Shown here: piece after piece, positions 61,049 to 64,000 of the stretch
Position numbering within the stretch: the first letter of the stretch is position 1
Layout of the letters: each line of letters starts with the position of its first letter
DNA from: Streptomyces sp. CB02366
GTDB taxonomy: Bacteria > Actinomycetota > Actinomycetes > Streptomycetales > Streptomycetaceae
NCBI RefSeq assembly: GCF_001905905.1
Contig: NZ_LIVT01000008.1
Span: 124,001 to 188,000 of the forward strand
Length of the DNA stretch: 64,000 nucleotides
Direction of reading: 5' to 3'
The notes under the pieces: generated by a model
The model's database searches: none
What the model saw: only the letters and a program-made list of their open reading frames with translations
What the model was told of the DNA's origin: nothing
Translations under genes and position numbers: made by a program

Positions 61049-62506
61049 CTACCCCCGGAAAGTCTCCAGCAGCCGCAGCCACACCTCGCTGATGGTCGGG
61101 TACGCCGGGACCGCGTGCCACAGGCGGGCGATGGGGACCTCGCCCGCGACCGCGATCGTCGCGGAGTGCAGGAGCTCGCCGACGCCCGGCCCGACGAAGG
61201 TGACGCCGAGCAGGACCTCCCGGTTCAGGTCCACGACCATCCGGGCGCGGCCCCGGTAGCCGTCGGCGTAGAGGCCGGCCCCGGCGACGGAGGCGAGGTC
61301 GTAGTCGACGGCGCGTACGCGGTGGCCTGCGCGTTCGGCCTCGGCCAGGGTGAGGCCCACCGAGGCGGCCTCCGGGTCGGTGAAGACGACCTGGGGGACG
61401 GCGGCGTGGTCGGCGGTGGCCGCGTGGGCCCCCCAGGGGGCCGATTCCACCGGGGCCCGGCGGGCGCGCGCGGCGATCGCCGCGCCGGCGATGCGGGCCT
61501 GGTACTTGCCCTGGTGGGTCAGCAGGGCCCGGTGGTTGACGTCCCCGACCGCGTACAGCCAGTCCGTGCCCTCGACGCGGCAGCTGTCGTCCACGGTGAG
61601 CCAGGCTCCGGGTTCGAGGCCGATCGTCTCCAGGCCCAGGTCGTCCGTGCGGGGGGCCCGGCCGGTGGCGAAGAGGATCTCGTCGGCCTCGACGCGGTCG
61701 CCGTCGTCCAGTTCGACGGTGACCGGGCCGTCCGGGTCGGGACGGCGTACGGCGGTGACGGAGACACCCGTTCGGATGCGGGCCCCGGCCTCCCGGAGCG
61801 CGTCGGCGACCAGCTCGCCCGCGAAGGGCTCCATCCTCGGGAGCAGGCCGTCGCCCCGGACCAGCAGGGTCACCTCGGAGCCGAGCCCCTGCCAGGCGGT
61901 CGCCATCTCCACGCCCACCACTCCCCCGCCGACCACGACGAGCCGCCCGGGGGCCCGCTCGGCGCTGGTGGCCTCGCGGCTGGTCCAGGGGCGGGCCTCC
62001 TCGACGCCGGGGAGGCCGGGGACGACGGCGCGGGTACCGGTGCAGAGGGCGACCGCGTGCCGGGCGGTGAGCCGGTGCTCCGTGCCGTCCGGGGCGGTGA
62101 CGGCGACCTCCCGGGGGCCGGTGAGCCGGCCCGTGCCCCGGAAGACGTCCGCTCCGATCCCGTCCAGCCAGGCGACCTGGCCGTCGTCCTTCCAGTGGCT
62201 CGTCTCCTCGTCCCGGTACGCGAGGACGGCGCCGGCGTCGAGGGGGCCCCGCACGGCGGCGCTCAGCCCCGGGGTCCGGCGGGCGTCCGCACGGGCGACG
62301 ACGGGGCGCAGGAGCGCCTTGCTCGGCATGCACGCCCAGTAGGAGCATTCGCCGCCGACCAGTTCCGATTCCACGATCGCGACGGTGAGCCCGGCGGCGC
62401 GGGCCCGGTCAGCCACGTTCTCTCCGACCGGGCCGGCCCCGACGACCACGACGTCGTACGGCGTGTTCGCGCCGGTCTTTCCTGCATCAGCCAGGGAATC
62501 AGTCAT
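61049..62506 (-). CDS. class I FAD/NAD-linked disulfide oxidoreductase
   Basis: The 485-residue flavoprotein has FAD-binding VVVVGAGPVGENVADRARAAG, the redox Cys pair GGECSYWACMPSKALLR (C-x4-C), NAD-binding LVVVGGGVVGVEMATAWQGL, ILFATGRAPRTD and the C-terminal dimer domain (PQVVFTDPEAASVGLTLAEA). It resembles mercuric/lipoamide reductases, but the C-terminal HxxxxE-type dimer His is not obvious (VPAYPTISEVWLRLL). It may reduce a low-molecular-weight disulfide. ATG at 62506 is chosen. It is divergent from a thioredoxin gene. Confidence 0.9.
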   Translation of the reverse strand: MTDSLADAGKTGANTPYDVVVVGAGPVGENVADRARAAGLTVAIVESELVGGECSYWACMPSKALLRPVVARADARRTPGLSAAVRGPLDAGAVLAYRDEETSHWKDDGQVAWLDGIGADVFRGTGRLTGPREVAVTAPDGTEHRLTARHAVALCTGTRAVVPGLPGVEEARPWTSREATSAERAPGRLVVVGGGVVGVEMATAWQGLGSEVTLLVRGDGLLPRMEPFAGELVADALREAGARIRTGVSVTAVRRPDPDGPVTVELDDGDRVEADEILFATGRAPRTDDLGLETIGLEPGAWLTVDDSCRVEGTDWLYAVGDVNHRALLTHQGKYQARIAGAAIAARARRAPVESAPWGAHAATADHAAVPQVVFTDPEAASVGLTLAEAERAGHRVRAVDYDLASVAGAGLYADGYRGRARMVVDLNREVLLGVTFVGPGVGELLHSATIAVAGEVPIARLWHAVPAYPTISEVWLRLLETFRG

Positions 62507-62628
62507 GGGAACAGTGTCCTCGGGGGTGTGCGCCCCGGCCACATGGGCAGGCGGAATAGCTCAAGTGCAGTCACCGTTGTGCCGGACAGGACCGTCAGGA
62601 CCCACCGGCAGAGGAAGAGGTACCCCGT

Positions 62629-63027
62629 ATGAGCACCGTCGAGCTCACCAAGGAAAACTTCGATCAGGTCGTCACCGACAACGACTTCGTCCTGATCGAC
62701 TTCTGGGCTTCCTGGTGCGGCCCTTGCCGGCAGTTCGCGCCGGTCTACGACTCGGCGTCCGAGCGCCACCCCGACCTGGTCTTCGCCAAGGTCGACACCG
62801 AGGCGCAGCAGGAGCTGGCGGCGGCGTTCGAGATCCGCTCCATCCCGACGCTGATGATCGTCCGCGACAACGTGGCGGTGTTCTCGCAGCCCGGCGCGCT
62901 GCCCGAGGCGGCTCTGGAGGATGTCATCGGGCAGGCCCGGAACCTGGACATGGACGAGGTCCGCAAGTCCGTCGAGGAGCAGAAGCGGGCCGCCGAGGCG
63001 GGCCAGGGGCAGCCGGAGACCCCGTAG
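62629..63027 (+). CDS. thioredoxin
   Basis: The 132-residue thioredoxin has the active site DFWASWCGPCRQFAPVYDS and the cis-Pro segment SIPTLMIVRD, with a 25-residue charged C-terminal extension. It reduces protein disulfides. ATG at 62629 follows GAGGAAGAGG. It shares its 120-bp upstream region with the disulfide oxidoreductase, suggesting joint oxidative-stress control; the AT-rich AGCTCAAGTGCAG stretch near 62558 is not clearly an operator. A strong terminator follows. Confidence 0.96.
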   Translation: MSTVELTKENFDQVVTDNDFVLIDFWASWCGPCRQFAPVYDSASERHPDLVFAKVDTEAQQELAAAFEIRSIPTLMIVRDNVAVFSQPGALPEAALEDVIGQARNLDMDEVRKSVEEQKRAAEAGQGQPETP

Positions 63028-63053
63028 CCGTCCGTCCCGCGCACGACACAGCC

Positions 63054-63089
63054 CGAAGGCCCCGACCGGCGCGCCGGTCGGGGCCTTCG
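63054..63089 (+). terminator. terminator after thioredoxin gene
   Basis: A perfect 36-bp palindrome (18+18, 63054-63089) follows the thioredoxin stop by 27 bp and is the clearest terminator in the right end. Confidence 0.85.
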
Positions 63090-63164
63090 CCGTGTCCGGA
63101 CCGCACGGGGTGCGGCGTCCGGGCCTCCGCCGTGTCCGGGGCCGGCCCGGCGAAGGCGCCGGCC

Positions 63165-63440
63165 TCACCGGGGGGCGGGGCGTTCGCCGTCCGCCGCGGC
63201 GACCTGGACCGACATGCCGTAGTCCAGTTCCTCGCCGTCGACGAGCACGGCCTCCACCGTGCGCGTCGCCGGGTCGACGTCCGCCTCCATGCCCTCCCCG
63301 GCGTACCGGGGGTAACCCGAAGCCCCGGTCTCCCCGGTGGCGGCGACCACCGCCGACCGGATCGGCCGGCCGGGGGCTCCCGACCGCGTCCGGCTGTGGT
63401 CGGGGATCAGGAGCAGTTCGTAACTCTGCGGATGGCTCAT
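63165..63440 (-). CDS. small DUF6296-like protein
   Basis: The 91-residue protein starts MSHPQSYELLLIPDHSRTRS and has SAVVAATGETGASGYPRYAG and ADVDPATRTVEAVLVDGEEL. It resembles the short Streptomyces DUF6296 proteins by length and the YP-x-Y/D-containing centre; the function is unknown. ATG at 63440 is used. It is convergent with the thioredoxin gene. Confidence 0.65.
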   Translation of the reverse strand: MSHPQSYELLLIPDHSRTRSGAPGRPIRSAVVAATGETGASGYPRYAGEGMEADVDPATRTVEAVLVDGEELDYGMSVQVAAADGERPAPR

Positions 63441-63495
63441 GCCTCCGACGCTAGACACCCGCCCCGTACGGCGCACGTCGTCGCGGCGGAGGCGG

Positions 63496-64000
63496 TCAAC
63501 TGGATTCGCGGTGGACGGCGCTGGTGCGCAACAGGTCGTGGTGGACCGGCGGGCCGCCCGGGTGCTGGACCATGCGGTCGATCGTCTCGGCCAGCGGCTG
63601 CGGCATGGCGAGCTCCATGCGGACGGTGCTCAGCCGGGGGCGCAGCAGTTTCGCGATCAGGGAGTCGTCCGCGCCGATCATCGCCGTGTCGGCGGGCACC
63701 GCCACGCCCGCGTCCTGGAGGGCCCGCATGAGCAGCATGGCGTACTCGTCGTTGTACGCGAACACCGCGTCCAGACCCAGCTCCGGCCAGCGGGCGGCCA
63801 GCCGTTGCGCGGACTCCTCCTCGTACCGCAGCGGGAGCGGGCGTATGCGGGCTCCCGCCGCTTCGGCCGCGCGCCGCGCGCCGGCGAGGCGGATCTCGGA
63901 GAACGCCTCCCGGGACGGTTCCTGGGGCATGACCACGCCGATGTGGCGGCGGCCCCGGGCCAGCAGGTGTTCCACCGCGCTGCTGCCGACCCGGCGTTGG
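63496..64000 (-). CDS. LacI-family regulator, 5' end outside the window
   Basis: The visible 167 residues are the effector-binding part of a LacI/GalR regulator: VEHLLARGRRHIGVV, FAYNDEYAMLLMRALQDAG, TAMIGADDSLIAKLLRPRLS and STVRMELAMPQPLAETIDRM. The helix-turn-helix N-terminus lies beyond base 64000. It controls an unknown, probably sugar-related, target. Confidence 0.9.
   Translation of the reverse strand, partial: QRRVGSSAVEHLLARGRRHIGVVMPQEPSREAFSEIRLAGARRAAEAAGARIRPLPLRYEEESAQRLAARWPELGLDAVFAYNDEYAMLLMRALQDAGVAVPADTAMIGADDSLIAKLLRPRLSTVRMELAMPQPLAETIDRMVQHPGGPPVHHDLLRTSAVHRESS

Noticed and set aside
1..64000. tRNA, rRNA, IS elements, phage or plasmid origin
   Set aside because: No transposase, integrase, terminal repeat or tRNA-like cloverleaf was recognised on reading; a dedicated tRNA and Rfam scan was not possible.

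Overview
The window reads as chromosomal DNA of a Streptomyces, probably of the S. griseus clade. Support: very high GC, GTG starts, translationally coupled ATGA/GTGA overlaps, a subtilisin-inhibitor (SSI) gene, a SigF/SigB-type sigma factor, and a secreted trypsin that from memory closely resembles S. griseus SprT. I see no plasmid, phage, IS, CRISPR or tRNA signature.

Layout. (1) 0.1-9.6 kb, minus strand: a YcaO (azole/amidine-type) RiPP cluster with a 44-residue precursor, an E1-like leader-binding partner, a CocE-type hydrolase, a YcaO cyclodehydratase, a SagB-type flavin dehydrogenase and a two-subunit ABC exporter. (2) 9.6-13.7 kb, minus: a metallophore-type importer (lipoprotein, two FecCD permeases, ATPase). 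(3) 13.9-17.5 kb: a cytoplasmic beta-propeller, the zinc-independent ribosomal proteins S14, L28, L33 and L31, and a COG0523 protein; this is a recognisable zinc-starvation (Zur) regulon. Zur-like operators lie in the RiPP, importer and ribosomal-protein promoters. My main hypothesis is that 0.1-17.5 kb is one zinc-scavenging locus whose RiPP product is exported and re-imported as a zincophore.

(4) 17.8-19.3 kb: an SSI-type inhibitor and a stand-alone TOPRIM protein. (5) 19.8-26 kb: a sulfide/persulfide locus (DUF2243, CtaG-like, persulfide dioxygenase-rhodanese, rhodaneses, TauE/SafE, CstR-type repressor) with CsoR/CstR-type operators. (6) 26-28.5 kb: a scar-like region with fragments of a rhodanese and an acyl-CoA dehydrogenase, a frameshifted collagen-like gene, a 7-bp tandem repeat and 1.5 kb without convincing genes. 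(7) 28.5-39.7 kb: pirin, TPR protein, phosphopantetheinyl transferase, phosphoesterase, a WecA/MraY-like transferase, an amidohydrolase, an iron-box formyltransferase plus DDAH-like hydrolase, an anti-sigma-type kinase and a sigma factor.

(8) 39.9-53.0 kb: a five-gene minus-strand operon (DUF4132-like protein, giant DUF4132 protein, MoxR AAA+ ATPase, DUF5682-VWA fusion, SWIM zinc-finger protein) equivalent to the E. coli yehI/yehL/yehM/yehP/yehQ group. (9) 53.4-64 kb: SprT-like trypsin, a LysR regulator divergent from two 3-hydroxyacyl-CoA dehydrogenase-like genes around a YWTD propeller, a serine hydrolase, a truncated epoxide hydrolase, a disulfide oxidoreductase divergent from a thioredoxin, a small DUF6296-like protein and a LacI regulator cut by the window edge. 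Functional assignments rest on reading motifs; no database search was run.
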